Source: Coprococcus sp. OM04-5BH | GTDB taxonomy: Bacteria; Bacillota; Clostridia; Lachnospirales; Lachnospiraceae | Direction of reading: 5' to 3' | Assembly (NCBI RefSeq): GCF_003482105.1 | Contig: NZ_QULM01000003.1 | Location: 208,054-272,053, forward strand | Length of the DNA: 64,000 nucleotides | Shown: piece after piece, positions 46,458-55,628 of the stretch | Layout of the letters: each line of letters starts with the position of its first letter | Position numbering within the stretch: position 1 is the stretch's first letter | Notes under the pieces: model-generated | What the model saw: only the letters and a program-made list of their open reading frames with translations | What the model was told of the DNA's origin: nothing | The model's database searches: none | Translations under genes and position numbers: made by a program

Positions 46458-47000
46458 ATGGCAAAGTATGTATGTTCAGTATGTGGTTATGTTTATGAGG
46501 GAGATTCAGCACCTGAGAAGTGCCCACAGTGTGGGGTTCCGGGATCAAAGTTTGTAGAACAGAAGGATGATAAGACATGGGCATCAGAGCACGTTGTTGG
46601 TGTTGCCCAGGGTGTTCCTGAGGATATAATCAATGACTTAAGAGCTAACTTCCAGGGCGAGTGCTCAGAGGTTGGTATGTATCTTGCAATGGCAAGAGTT
46701 GCTTACAGAGAGGGATATCCTGAGATCGGTGCTTACTGGGAGAAGGCAGCTTACGAAGAGGCAGAGCATGCAGCTAAGTTCGCAGAGCTTCTTGGTGAGG
46801 TTGTTACAGACTCAACAAAGAAGAATCTTGAGATGAGAGTAGAGGCAGAGCACGGAGCAACAGAGGGCAAGACAGATCTTGCAAAGCGTGCTAAGGCATT
46901 AAATCTTGACGCTATCCATGATACAGTACACGAGATGGCAAGAGACGAGGCAAGACACGGCAAGGCATTCGAGGGACTGCTTAAGAGATACTTCGGTTAA
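46458..47000 (+). CDS. Rubrerythrin with N-terminal rubredoxin domain (reverse rubrerythrin)
   Basis: A peroxide/oxygen-detoxifying di-iron protein of anaerobes. In this 180-aa form the rubredoxin iron site comes first (C6, C9, C22, C25), and the ferritin-like four-helix domain follows with the Glu/His ligands in [14 protein letters not shown] and [13 protein letters not shown]. This is the domain order of reverse rubrerythrins. AAGGAGG precedes the ATG, and promoter and terminator make it a single-gene unit. It is strong evidence for an anaerobic host. Confidence 0.95.
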   Translation: MAKYVCSVCGYVYEGDSAPEKCPQCGVPGSKFVEQKDDKTWASEHVVGVAQGVPEDIINDLRANFQGECSEVGMYLAMARVAYREGYPEIGAYWEKAAYEEAEHAAKFAELLGEVVTDSTKKNLEMRVEAEHGATEGKTDLAKRAKALNLDAIHDTVHEMARDEARHGKAFEGLLKRYFG

Positions 47001-47103
47001 TTCCATTTCATGAACCCGGTAGGGGATTGCCGGATGATTAATAAATGAGCACAAGTCAAATGTAATCATGCAGGCATATTGTACTTGACTTGTTGCCATA
47101 ACA

Positions 47104-47150
47104 AATAAGACGCCCAATGAGCTTTATAAAACTCATTGAGCGTCTTATTT
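47104..47150. terminator. Bidirectional terminator
   Basis: AAGACGCCCAATGAG pairs with CTCATTGAGCGTCTT (one bulge or mismatch), with A-rich and T-rich flanks, between the convergent rubrerythrin and minus-strand membrane genes. Confidence 0.85.
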
Positions 47151-47184
47151 TATATAACTTATTTAAGTTGCTGGTCTATTTTAC

Positions 47185-48165
47185 TTACTTTAGCTTGAAG
47201 GTGTTATTATCAATTCCGCTGGTATTGGTTCCGGAATTTGATGAGGTCATATCTGCCCCGTTCCACGGAACAAAAGGCTGTCCCTGACCACTGTTTGGCT
47301 GACCTGTATATGCATTATCTCCACCGTTTGGCTGACTGCCATATGAATCACTTACACTGCCTGCCTGGGTTGTGTTAAATGGATTCTGACCCGAAAATGG
47401 ATCTGATCCGTTTGGCTGGTATGTTGACTGAGTCATGAATTCAGGCGGAACAGAACCTGCCGGGGTAGAAGTCGAAGGACCGGCTGATATAGTATTTTTT
47501 GACTTTACAGCTTTAATAACAATTATAATGGCACATACAACAAGTATGGCAGCTCCGATAAGTATCATCGACAGATAGTCAGCAGGCTTTATGATCTGGA
47601 TAGTATACGGAAGCTCATAGTAGTTTTTTGAAATAAGATCAGGATCCTGAAGCTCTTCGTCAGTAAAGCCTGACTTTATGAAATCCATTTTGTAGCCTTC
47701 CTCTTCACTGCCGGTAGAGTTTATCTTTCCCTTGAACTTGTATGTCCCCGGATCTGTGAAGGAGTCGCCATATGTATAATCGGTAAGCTCATCGAAGAAT
47801 TCGTGGTCGCCGCTTCCGACATTGATACCTACATATCTGAAATCGTCAGAGAAGTCACCGGTGTCTTCATCATAGTAACATACAGGAATGAGATAGTAGT
47901 AGCCTGATGTTCTCTTGAATACATAGTTCGTTGTTTCTTCCATGGTTGCGTAACAGCCGTAGCTTATGTAGATCTCGCCCTCAACATATGTGCCGGATTT
48001 GAAATCAGACGGCTTGGCAGTTGAGATATCCAGGATGTTGCCGGAATTGACTTTCACACATTGAATGATTCCGTCGATAATAAGGAAGCCTGCCACAAGC
48101 ACAAATATTACAAGTGTGATTATGGTATTGACCCCTGATTTTTTCTTGTTTTTTCTTAAATTCAT
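47185..48165 (-). CDS. Two-helix membrane protein with a Gln/Asn/Gly/Pro-rich cytosolic tail
   Basis: Function unknown. The 326-aa protein has a Lys-rich N-terminus and a first transmembrane helix at about 15-33. An extracytoplasmic domain of about 150 residues (SDFKSGTYVEGEIYISYGCYA, split here, rich in Tyr and Asp) follows, then a second helix at about 203-225 (SMILIGAAILVVCAIIIVI) and a disordered tail of repeated PNGSDPFSGQNPF-like segments. The topology is that of a small envelope receptor or assembly protein. The tail is compositionally like the repeats of the protein at 3331-4110. GGAGGAAGAG lies just before the start on the minus strand. Confidence 0.78.
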   Translation of the reverse strand: MNLRKNKKKSGVNTIITLVIFVLVAGFLIIDGIIQCVKVNSGNILDISTAKPSDFKSGTYVEGEIYISYGCYATMEETTNYVFKRTSGYYYLIPVCYYDEDTGDFSDDFRYVGINVGSGDHEFFDELTDYTYGDSFTDPGTYKFKGKINSTGSEEEGYKMDFIKSGFTDEELQDPDLISKNYYELPYTIQIIKPADYLSMILIGAAILVVCAIIIVIKAVKSKNTISAGPSTSTPAGSVPPEFMTQSTYQPNGSDPFSGQNPFNTTQAGSVSDSYGSQPNGGDNAYTGQPNSGQGQPFVPWNGADMTSSNSGTNTSGIDNNTFKLK

Positions 48166-48241
48166 TTCTCTTCCTCCCTGGTAATCGGCACGGCATGGCG
48201 TGCTGTTCTTTTTCGTGTGTCATTTGACACTTTTTATTATT

Positions 48242-48309
48242 GTAATGATGTCCGTGACATCGTTACGCTGCAGCAACCCTTGTCGTAGACAATTTTTAAT
48301 GGTTGCTGC
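48242..48309. other. Adjacent hairpins in the gap upstream of the VanZ gene
   Basis: GTAATGATGTC-CGT-GACATCGTTAC (48242-48266, 11-bp stem with one wobble) is followed by GCAGCAACC (48270-48278) pairing with GGTTGCTGC (48301-48309). Neither has a good T-run. They fill much of the 385-bp gap between divergent genes and are unexplained by any open frame. Confidence 0.5.
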
Positions 48310-48373
48310 TCTACTTGGACATCTGTCCCTCATTAATACAGAGTACCAAGCTGATTCTATCAAAAATCCCGGA

Positions 48374-48415
48374 TTGACACAATGTACATATTTATCTATA
48401 AAAATTGTACATTGT
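48374..48415 (+). promoter_or_regulatory. Promoter with an overlapping operator-like dyad before the VanZ gene
   Basis: TTGACA (48374-48379), 17-bp spacer, TATAAA (48397-48402). A perfect 10-bp inverted repeat ACAATGTACA (48379-48388) / TGTACATTGT (48406-48415) brackets the -10 box. A dimeric repressor bound there would block the promoter. The regulator is unknown. Confidence 0.6.
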
Positions 48416-48550
48416 ATATAACCGGCATTTGTTTCTACAAATATACACAAAATACGCGGCTTTTGTTTGTATATGTCGGATGAAGTGTGATATAATTAAT
48501 TAACTGTGCTGTATGTGTTAATATAGATTAGGTGTACACAGAAAAAGGTT

Positions 48551-49111
48551 ATGAACATGGCATTTAACGAAGATGGAAAAAATAATAAAATGCATAAAGC
48601 AACACCTGTGGTAAGATGGATTATGTTTCTTCCGGCAGTGATCTGGATGATATTTATATTTTACATGTCAGCCCAGACAGGAGGTGAGTCAGGCTCCTTA
48701 AGTGAGCGGATCACCAGACCTGTAATAGACCTGCTTGATCATATATTTAATTACGGTGAACATTATGCCGTGGCTTTTGACAGGATGGAATTTATTATAA
48801 GAAAATGTGCACATATGACGGAGTATGCCATATTGTTTCTGTTGATATTTTTCCCACTTAAGAAGTGTGCGGGAGTGTCGTGGAAAGCATATATGGTTGG
48901 CATGATAATTGCGGTTATCTATGCGGGAAGCGACGAAGTCCATCAGTATTTTGTTGAGGGAAGACATGGCTGTATATCGGATGTGCTTATAGATTCGGCA
49001 GGGGCGGTAACGGCTGCTGTGCTTACTGCACTGGCAAGTAACAAAAAGACTATTTTGGCTGCGGTGTGCATAGTATTATGTGGGGTAACCGGAGTTCTGA
49101 TATATGTATAA
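48551..49111 (+). CDS. VanZ-family membrane protein
   Basis: A 186-aa protein with four or five hydrophobic helices, the motif IRKCAHMTEYAILFLL at about 77-92 and AGSDEVHQYFVEGRHGCISDVLIDSAG. Both are hallmarks of VanZ-like proteins, named after a teicoplanin-resistance accessory protein but widespread with unknown function. The start at 48551 is in the AAAAAGG context; an ATG two codons later is also possible. It lies 14 bp before the chorismate mutase gene and shares its direction. Confidence 0.85.
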   Translation: MNMAFNEDGKNNKMHKATPVVRWIMFLPAVIWMIFIFYMSAQTGGESGSLSERITRPVIDLLDHIFNYGEHYAVAFDRMEFIIRKCAHMTEYAILFLLIFFPLKKCAGVSWKAYMVGMIIAVIYAGSDEVHQYFVEGRHGCISDVLIDSAGAVTAAVLTALASNKKTILAAVCIVLCGVTGVLIYV

Positions 49112-49125
49112 GGAATGGTAGTTTT

Positions 49126-49980
49126 ATGACATTAGAGGAAGTAAGAAGGAACATAGACAGGGTTGACGGGGAGATCAAGAGACTGTTTAAGGAGAGAATG
49201 GAGCTGGCAGACAATGTCGCCAGGGTAAAGGCTGAGACTGGAGATGTTATCTATAAGCCGGACAGGGAAGAGGTTATAATAAACACTCTGACTGCGGATG
49301 TGGATGACAATATAAAGCGTGAGTATACAGCTCTTATAAAGCGTATCATGGAGGTGAGCAGGAAGTACCAGTACGGAAGGACACTGGAGCTTAGGGACTG
49401 CTTTCCGGTACAGTATGAGGAGCATGAACCGGAGCTTAAGACACCTGCCATGCTTGACAGGGAGGTTCACCTGTGTGATGAGGATTTAAGAGCTTCTGTG
49501 GTTGTGGCAGATACATTTGAAGGGGTGGCAGAGCTTATAAATAACGGATCCGCTGACTGTGGAATGGGTGTTATAGAAGACATAGGATATGGAGTTAGTG
49601 ATGCACTTCATGATATACTGACAGGGAATGGTCTGTATATATGCCGCTGTAAGGTGATAAATGAAGACGGACACAAGAAGAAGCTTGTGACATTTTCAGA
49701 ACACCTGGCAGCAGAGGAGGAACACAACAGGATCAAGATCATGTTTGTATGTAAGAACCACAGCGGAAGCCTTGGAAGTGTGCTTTCCATGATAGCGGAT
49801 TACGGTGTGAACCTTACAGAGATACATTCAGTACCATATACCAACACAGACTGGAATTACAGGATATATGCGGAGCTTAATGCTAATTTCAGAAGGAAAG
49901 ATATCAAGGCACTCATATTCCAGCTTATTAACGAGACAGAAGAATTCAAGGTTCTTGGAAGCTATTGCTGTAATGAGTAA
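49126..49980 (+). CDS. Chorismate mutase-ACT protein with a reduced prephenate dehydratase region
   Basis: The 284-aa protein is laid out like a bifunctional P-protein. An N-terminal AroQ chorismate mutase (residues 1-85: RRNIDRVDGEIKRLFKERM, VARVKAETGDVIYKPDRE) is followed by a middle region of about 100 residues and a C-terminal ACT domain (about 205-284, NHSGSLGSVLSMIADYGVNLTEIHS). The middle is much shorter than the usual dehydratase domain of about 180 residues, and the conserved TRF motif reads KLVTFSE. So mutase activity is likely and dehydratase doubtful. I start at 49126 behind AAGGAATGG; a longer frame overlaps the VanZ gene. Confidence 0.8.
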   Translation: MTLEEVRRNIDRVDGEIKRLFKERMELADNVARVKAETGDVIYKPDREEVIINTLTADVDDNIKREYTALIKRIMEVSRKYQYGRTLELRDCFPVQYEEHEPELKTPAMLDREVHLCDEDLRASVVVADTFEGVAELINNGSADCGMGVIEDIGYGVSDALHDILTGNGLYICRCKVINEDGHKKKLVTFSEHLAAEEEHNRIKIMFVCKNHSGSLGSVLSMIADYGVNLTEIHSVPYTNTDWNYRIYAELNANFRRKDIKALIFQLINETEEFKVLGSYCCNE

Positions 49981-50029
49981 ATGAGCGGGTATATCAATAA
50001 ATTAATATATTCTATAAGGAGAAAATAAG

Positions 50030-50956
50030 ATGATTGACAGATTAGTGGAGAATATCAAAAAAACAAATGCACCTATAGTTGTGGGACTTGATCCTATGCT
50101 TGCCTATGTGCCTGAGCATATTAAGACAGAGGCTTACAGAGAGTACGGTGAGACTCTTGAAGGTGCCGCAGATGCTATCTGGCAGTTCAATAAAGGCATA
50201 GTAGACGCAACATATGATATTATTCCGGCTGTTAAGCCGCAGATTGCTATGTATGAGCAGTTTGGCATACCGGGACTTATTGCATTTAAGAAGACTGTGG
50301 ATTACTGCAAGGAAAAGGGACTTGTGGTTATCGGTGATATCAAGAGAGGAGACATTGGATCTACATCTACAGCTTACGCAGTAGGTCATCTGGGCAAGGT
50401 ACAGGTGGGCTACAATACATATGCAGGTTTCGACGAGGACTTTGTTACAGTAAATCCATATCTTGGAACTGACGGAGTTAAGCCGTTTGTAGATGTATGT
50501 AAGGAAGAGAATAAGGGTATATTCGTTCTTGTTAAGACATCAAATCCTTCATCAGGTGAGTTTCAGGATAAGATTGTTGACGGCAAGCCTCTCTATGAGC
50601 TTGTAGGCAGGATGGTTGATACATGGGGCTCAGAGGTTATAGGAAAGTCAGGTTACTCAGCGGTTGGTGCCGTGGTTGGTGCAACATATCCTGAGATGGG
50701 CAGGGTTTTAAGAGATATTATGCCTAAGTCATATATCCTTGTACCTGGTTATGGTGCACAGGGCGGAAAGGCAAAGGATCTTGTACATTACTTCAATGAG
50801 GATGGGTTAGGTGCCATCGTTAATTCTTCAAGAGGAATAATCGCTGCATACAAGCAGGATAAATATGCTTCATTTGGGCCTGAGGCTTATGCAGACGCTT
50901 CAAGACAGGCTGTTGTTGACATGATCGAAGATATCAACGGAGCACTGGGAAGATAA
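50030..50956 (+). CDS. pyrF: Orotidine-5'-phosphate decarboxylase
   Basis: Last step of UMP synthesis. The 308-aa protein is the longer, type 2 PyrF, with PIVVGLDPML near the start, the catalytic IGDIKRGDIGSTSTAYA (Asp-Lys-Asp network) at about 105-120 and the phosphate-binding end AIVNSSRGIIAAY. AAGGAG precedes the ATG. It heads the pyrF-pyrK-pyrD unit. No PyrR-type attenuator or terminator is visible in the 49-bp gap before it. Confidence 0.96.
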   Translation: MIDRLVENIKKTNAPIVVGLDPMLAYVPEHIKTEAYREYGETLEGAADAIWQFNKGIVDATYDIIPAVKPQIAMYEQFGIPGLIAFKKTVDYCKEKGLVVIGDIKRGDIGSTSTAYAVGHLGKVQVGYNTYAGFDEDFVTVNPYLGTDGVKPFVDVCKEENKGIFVLVKTSNPSSGEFQDKIVDGKPLYELVGRMVDTWGSEVIGKSGYSAVGAVVGATYPEMGRVLRDIMPKSYILVPGYGAQGGKAKDLVHYFNEDGLGAIVNSSRGIIAAYKQDKYASFGPEAYADASRQAVVDMIEDINGALGR

Positions 50957-51010
50957 TAAAATAACAGAAAAAACACACTGAAATATTCATATGTGAGGTA
51001 GGAGGACCCT

Positions 51011-51775
51011 ATGGGTAAATTAAAAATAAAGGCTCAGGTTGTGAGACAGGAGTGTATAGGAACAGGTATATACAGCCTTGTTTTAAAGGCAGAGCCTATT
51101 GCGGAGCAGGCAGTGGCAGGACAGTTTGTATCCGTATATTCATCTGATGGCAGCAAGCTTCTTCCAAGACCTATAAGTCTCTGCGATATAGATAAGGAAA
51201 AGGGAACACTTAGACTTGTGTACAGAGTTGTGGGAGCGGGAACAAAGGAATTTTCACAGCTTGCGGCAGGAGAATATGTTGATATACTTGGCCCCCTTGG
51301 AAATGGTTTCATGCAGGAAAAGAAGAAGGCGATACTTATAGGTGGCGGAATAGGAATACCTCCTATGTTAGAGCTTGCCAAGGAACTTGACTGTGAGAAA
51401 TCCATAGTATTAGGCTACAGGGATGAGCTTTTTCTTAAGGATGAGTTTGAACAGTATGGTACATGCTACGTTTCATCAGAGGATGGTAAGCATGGCGTAA
51501 AGGGAAATGTCATTGATGCCATAAAGGAATATGGTGTTAAAGGAGATATAATATATGCGTGTGGTCCTACACCTATGTTAAGGGGAATAAAGGCCTACGC
51601 TATGGAGCAGGGAATAACCTGTGAGATATCCATGGAGGAAAGAATGGCATGTGGTATAGGCGCGTGCCTTGCCTGCGTATGCAAGACAAAGGATGTGGAC
51701 GATCATTCAATGGTACATAACAGGAGAATCTGCAAGGATGGTCCTGTATTCTATGCGGAAGAGGTGGAACTGTAA
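51011..51775 (+). CDS. pyrK: Dihydroorotate dehydrogenase electron-transfer subunit
   Basis: FAD/[2Fe-2S] subunit that passes electrons from PyrD to NAD. The 254-aa protein has a ferredoxin-reductase FAD domain (LLPRPISLCDID), an NAD domain (IGGGIGIPPMLELA, CGPTPMLRGI) and a Cys cluster ACGIGACLACVCKTK with a fourth Cys in RRICKDGPVF. GTAGGAGG precedes the start. Its stop shares one base with the pyrD start (TAATG), consistent with a tight heterodimer. Confidence 0.96.
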   Translation: MGKLKIKAQVVRQECIGTGIYSLVLKAEPIAEQAVAGQFVSVYSSDGSKLLPRPISLCDIDKEKGTLRLVYRVVGAGTKEFSQLAAGEYVDILGPLGNGFMQEKKKAILIGGGIGIPPMLELAKELDCEKSIVLGYRDELFLKDEFEQYGTCYVSSEDGKHGVKGNVIDAIKEYGVKGDIIYACGPTPMLRGIKAYAMEQGITCEISMEERMACGIGACLACVCKTKDVDDHSMVHNRRICKDGPVFYAEEVEL

Positions 51776-52677
51776 TGAACATGAGTGTAAATATAGCAGG
51801 TGTAGAATTAAAGAATCCCATAACCGTTGCCTCAGGAACATTTGGCTCAGGCATGGAATACTCAGAATTTGTGGACTTAAATAGACTTGGGGCAGTTACC
51901 ACAAAGGGGGTTGCCATAATCCCCTGGCCGGGAAATCCCACACCTAGGATCGCTGAGACCTATGGGGGTATGATGAATGCCATCGGACTTCAGAATCCGG
52001 GAATTGATGTTTTTGTCAACAGAGACATTCCGTTTCTTAAGAAATATGATACAAAGATCATTGTAAATGTCTGCGGCAAGTCAGAGGATGATTATGTGGA
52101 GTGCGTAAGAAGACTGGCAGATGTGGACGTGGATCTTCTTGAGATAAATGTGTCATGCCCTAATGTAAAGGAAGGCGGAATAGCATTTGGCCAGGATCCC
52201 AAGGCTTTATACAGCATAACAGAGAAGGTTAAGGCTGTGGCGAAGCAGCCGGTCATCATGAAGCTCAGTCCTAATGTTACAGATATAACAGAGATGGCTA
52301 AGGCAGCAGAAGCAGCCGGAAGTGATGCGGTCTCTCTTATCAATACCCTTACAGGAATGAAGATAGATGTAAACAGAAGGACATTTGCAGTGGCAAATAA
52401 AACCGCTGGTGTGTCAGGACCTGCCATACATCCGATAGCTGTAAGGATGGTATATCAGGTTGCAAATGCAGTTAATATACCGATCATAGGCATGGGGGGA
52501 GTTGCCACCACCGAGGATGCTCTTGAGATGATAATGGCAGGGGCTTCAGCAGTTGCCGTTGGAACAGCTAATTTCAATAATCCGTATGTGACAGTAGAGA
52601 TCATTGACGGAATAAAAGAGTATATGGAGAAGAATGGTATAGAGGATATTAACGAACTTATTGGATGCGTAAAGTAA
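51775..52677 (+). CDS. pyrD: Dihydroorotate dehydrogenase, class 1B catalytic subunit
   Basis: FMN enzyme oxidising dihydroorotate to orotate with PyrK. The 300-aa protein has NPITVASGTFGSG, GAVTTKGV, the catalytic Cys in INVSCPNVKEGG at about residue 127, and the FMN phosphate loop GMGGVATTEDALEMIMAGA. The class-1B assignment follows from the Cys (not Ser) base and the adjacent pyrK. The start overlaps the pyrK stop. Confidence 0.96.
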   Translation: MNMSVNIAGVELKNPITVASGTFGSGMEYSEFVDLNRLGAVTTKGVAIIPWPGNPTPRIAETYGGMMNAIGLQNPGIDVFVNRDIPFLKKYDTKIIVNVCGKSEDDYVECVRRLADVDVDLLEINVSCPNVKEGGIAFGQDPKALYSITEKVKAVAKQPVIMKLSPNVTDITEMAKAAEAAGSDAVSLINTLTGMKIDVNRRTFAVANKTAGVSGPAIHPIAVRMVYQVANAVNIPIIGMGGVATTEDALEMIMAGASAVAVGTANFNNPYVTVEIIDGIKEYMEKNGIEDINELIGCVK

Positions 52678-52702
52678 ACGATGATCGATAGAAGGTGTGC
52701 GT

Positions 52703-55297
52703 GTGAAGAAAAACTTTGAAATAGAAGAGGTTGTATATTCAAAATATTGTGTTGATGCCGAGGACGGAAGGATACTGTATGCAGATGACAATTTCTGCAA
52801 TATTCTTGGATATACCCAGGAAGATATCAGAGAAAGAGAACTGACCCTCTGGGACATTATAGTTCCGGAGGATCTGGATGAATATGCCAAAAGAATAGGG
52901 GCTGTGATCGCTGCCGGGGGTGAAGCGTATCTGTCCCATGGTCTTGTGAAAAAGTCCGGTGAGAGTATATATGTATTCTGTTATGGAAAAGTAAGGAAAT
53001 GTGAGGATGGAAGCGGCGTTGTTGCCGACATAATGATCACAGACGTTACAGCCGGCAGACAGCTTCAGGAATATGTTGAGATGCTGGCGGGACAGAATAC
53101 AGAGCTGAATCATGAGCTTTCGGATAAGAACAGTCTTATTACTTCACTTATAGATAATTTTGCAGGAGGTGTAGGGGTGTTTGAGGTTGGCAAGGATAAG
53201 CTTACAGCAAAGTATCTGAGCCATAGCTTTTATAAGATGTTTGGTGTTAATGTCAGGGAAGTGAATGCTCATAATAGTGATGTGCTGGAGTTTACAGCTC
53301 CCGGTTACAGAAAAAGTCTCATGCACCAGATAAGACAGACTATAGCAAGCAATACAACTACCATAGGTGAGCATAAGTTCCTGAATTTTAAAGGAGGCAA
53401 GGAATTCTTTGTCCAGGCATGTATATCTGTGCTGTCCATAAGATCAGGAGTGATAAATGTATGCATAGTTTTTTATGAGCTTGGTGAGAAGAAAAAAAGG
53501 GAACTTGAGAAGAATGCTTACAATGAGCTTATTAAGATGATCGTTGAGGGCAGTAATGAATACATAGTTGATTATTCCTTCGGAGATGATATCATGCACC
53601 TTAAGAAGATTGACGATGGAGAACTGGTGGAGGTGGATTCCACCGAGGGCTTCTTCACCGGTCTTAAGGACAATGAATATATCCATCCGGACGACTATGG
53701 AAAGATTGGCTATATGAAGGATTATCTTTCAAAGAACAGGGATACAAAAACTGTAGATTTCAGATTCAGATTCTTCACAGAGGAGTACAGATGGTACAGG
53801 ATGATGTTGGTAAGCATAGCCTCGGATGATGGTACCATAGGTAAGCTTGTGGGTAAGATGTATTCCATTCATGAGGAGAAGCTCCGGGCAGCGGAGCTTA
53901 AGAAAAAGGCAGAGTTGGATTCCCTTACCAATATTTACAATCATCAGACCTTTGAAAATAAGGTTATTGCGGAGCTTGGCAGGAAATTCTATGGAAGCAT
54001 GGCATTATTTGTCATGGATATAGATGATTTCAAGCTTATAAATGACGCTCTTGGACATTATGAGGGTGACAGGGTTCTTGCGGATGTTGCACTGAAGCTG
54101 AAGCAGATCTCAGAAAGATACGGCGGATATGCCGGAAGGCTTGGGGGAGATGAGTTTTCGGTATTTATCCCGGGAATATCAAAAAAAGAGCAGATTGAGG
54201 AGATCGCAGGCAATCTGGGTAAGGATATTTCGGATATGCCTTGCGATATAAAGCATACTGCCTCTATCGGAATATATATGAAGTCTGATGACGAGGATAT
54301 CGACTACTATGAGATGTATAGGCGGGCTGATAAGGCGCTGTACAGTTCCAAGAGGGCAGGGAAGAACAGGTATAGCTTTTATGAGGATACGGGGATTGCG
54401 GAAGAGAACCTTTCTGATGAGACAAAGGCAGTCTTTACAGATACGGAATATATGCTTTTAGACAATTATAATGCCATATCATATATTTCTGATTTGAATA
54501 ATTATGACTTGTATTACATCAACAATGCATGTAAGAAAAATCTGGGGATGCAACCAGATGACGAGTCCTATGTAGGCAGGAAATGTTATGAGGTTCTTCA
54601 GGGACGGTCCGAGCCGTGTCCCTTCTGTACCAACAATATACTTGATAATAAGAAGACCTATATATGGAACCATGTAAATGACAATGATGGCTGCGCCTAT
54701 GTACTTAAGGACAGTGTTGGGGACTGGAACGGACACAGGAGCAGACTTGAGCTTGCCATCAATATAACAGATGTGGATTCCACCACCAGAGCCATGGCGG
54801 AGAGACTGGACAATGAGGATCTGTTGAATGTGTGTGTCAATGAAATGGCATACAGCAATGATTTCAATAAGAGTTGTGAGCGTGTCCTTGAAGCCATTGG
54901 AGCATACTATGCTGCAACAAATATATTGCTGTTTGAATACAGCGGTGACAGTGGAAAGATATATGAATGGAAGAGCGACATTGCCACATCCTTAAGCATT
55001 ACAAGCAGGATGTTCCTACAGCCGGATGTAAGGAAATGCCTTGACGGCTATTCTAATGAACAGGGTGTCTTTATGGTGGATTCGGAAATGTATGGGGGAC
55101 TTGATGAGAGACTCAGATTATTCTTTGGAGCTAACAGAATCTGGACAGCATATTTCATGTCAATTAAGAACCGCAGCAGGGAGACTATAGGCAGGCTGTT
55201 GATAATCAATCCTAAGAAGCATGTGGGAGAGCTGCAGGTGGTGAATATAATAGGTACATACCTTGGAAGGGATATGTATGAAAAGGATAATAGATAA
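52703..55297 (+). CDS. Multi-PAS diguanylate cyclase
   Basis: An 864-aa soluble signalling protein. PAS-like domains occupy about residues 10-115, 140-265 and 275-395. A complete GGDEF domain follows (about 405-560) with LDSLTNIYNHQTFE and GGDEF at 481-485, so c-di-GMP synthesis is expected. After it come a further PAS-like segment with a Cys-rich CEPCPFC-type loop (about 580-690) and a GAF-like C-terminus. Having sensor domains on both sides of the cyclase is unusual. The start is a GTG with AGAAGG 7-8 nt upstream. It directly follows pyrD by 25 bp, probably by chance. Confidence 0.88.
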   Translation: MKKNFEIEEVVYSKYCVDAEDGRILYADDNFCNILGYTQEDIRERELTLWDIIVPEDLDEYAKRIGAVIAAGGEAYLSHGLVKKSGESIYVFCYGKVRKCEDGSGVVADIMITDVTAGRQLQEYVEMLAGQNTELNHELSDKNSLITSLIDNFAGGVGVFEVGKDKLTAKYLSHSFYKMFGVNVREVNAHNSDVLEFTAPGYRKSLMHQIRQTIASNTTTIGEHKFLNFKGGKEFFVQACISVLSIRSGVINVCIVFYELGEKKKRELEKNAYNELIKMIVEGSNEYIVDYSFGDDIMHLKKIDDGELVEVDSTEGFFTGLKDNEYIHPDDYGKIGYMKDYLSKNRDTKTVDFRFRFFTEEYRWYRMMLVSIASDDGTIGKLVGKMYSIHEEKLRAAELKKKAELDSLTNIYNHQTFENKVIAELGRKFYGSMALFVMDIDDFKLINDALGHYEGDRVLADVALKLKQISERYGGYAGRLGGDEFSVFIPGISKKEQIEEIAGNLGKDISDMPCDIKHTASIGIYMKSDDEDIDYYEMYRRADKALYSSKRAGKNRYSFYEDTGIAEENLSDETKAVFTDTEYMLLDNYNAISYISDLNNYDLYYINNACKKNLGMQPDDESYVGRKCYEVLQGRSEPCPFCTNNILDNKKTYIWNHVNDNDGCAYVLKDSVGDWNGHRSRLELAINITDVDSTTRAMAERLDNEDLLNVCVNEMAYSNDFNKSCERVLEAIGAYYAATNILLFEYSGDSGKIYEWKSDIATSLSITSRMFLQPDVRKCLDGYSNEQGVFMVDSEMYGGLDERLRLFFGANRIWTAYFMSIKNRSRETIGRLLIINPKKHVGELQVVNIIGTYLGRDMYEKDNR

Positions 55298-55355
55298 GCA
55301 TATTATCGTTTTTAGGTACAATTAAAAATGGCACTGGTATCAGATGTTTCAGATG

Positions 55356-55397
55356 AAAAACCATGCATTTGTAATTAAGCAAATGCATGGTTTTTTT
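55356..55397 (+). terminator. Strong terminator before the restriction locus
   Basis: AAAAACCATGCATTTG pairs perfectly with CAAATGCATGGTTTTT around an 8-nt loop, with T7. It insulates the hsd operon from upstream transcription. Confidence 0.93.
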
Positions 55398-55482
55398 ATG
55401 ACGGCGCTTAAAAAGGGAAAAGAGGTAACGATAAGTTGACACGATATAGTGAATGGCACCGCTTGGCAAACTCAGGTTAACA

Positions 55483-55512
55483 TTGGAAAAATATAGGTAT
55501 ACATGATATAAT
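55483..55512 (+). promoter_or_regulatory. Candidate hsdR promoter
   Basis: TTGGAA, 18-bp spacer, TATAAT, about 115 bp before hsdR. The region is very AT-rich, so other starts are possible. No invertible promoter arms were seen here. Confidence 0.45.
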
Positions 55513-55628
55513 ATTATATTATGAGAAGTTGGGTTGGTATTATGATGTAGGGAGAATATTGTATTGCCAGATAGATGATACTATTGATTATTCTATGAAT
55601 GCGTATATGTAATTGGGAGGTGACTCTT

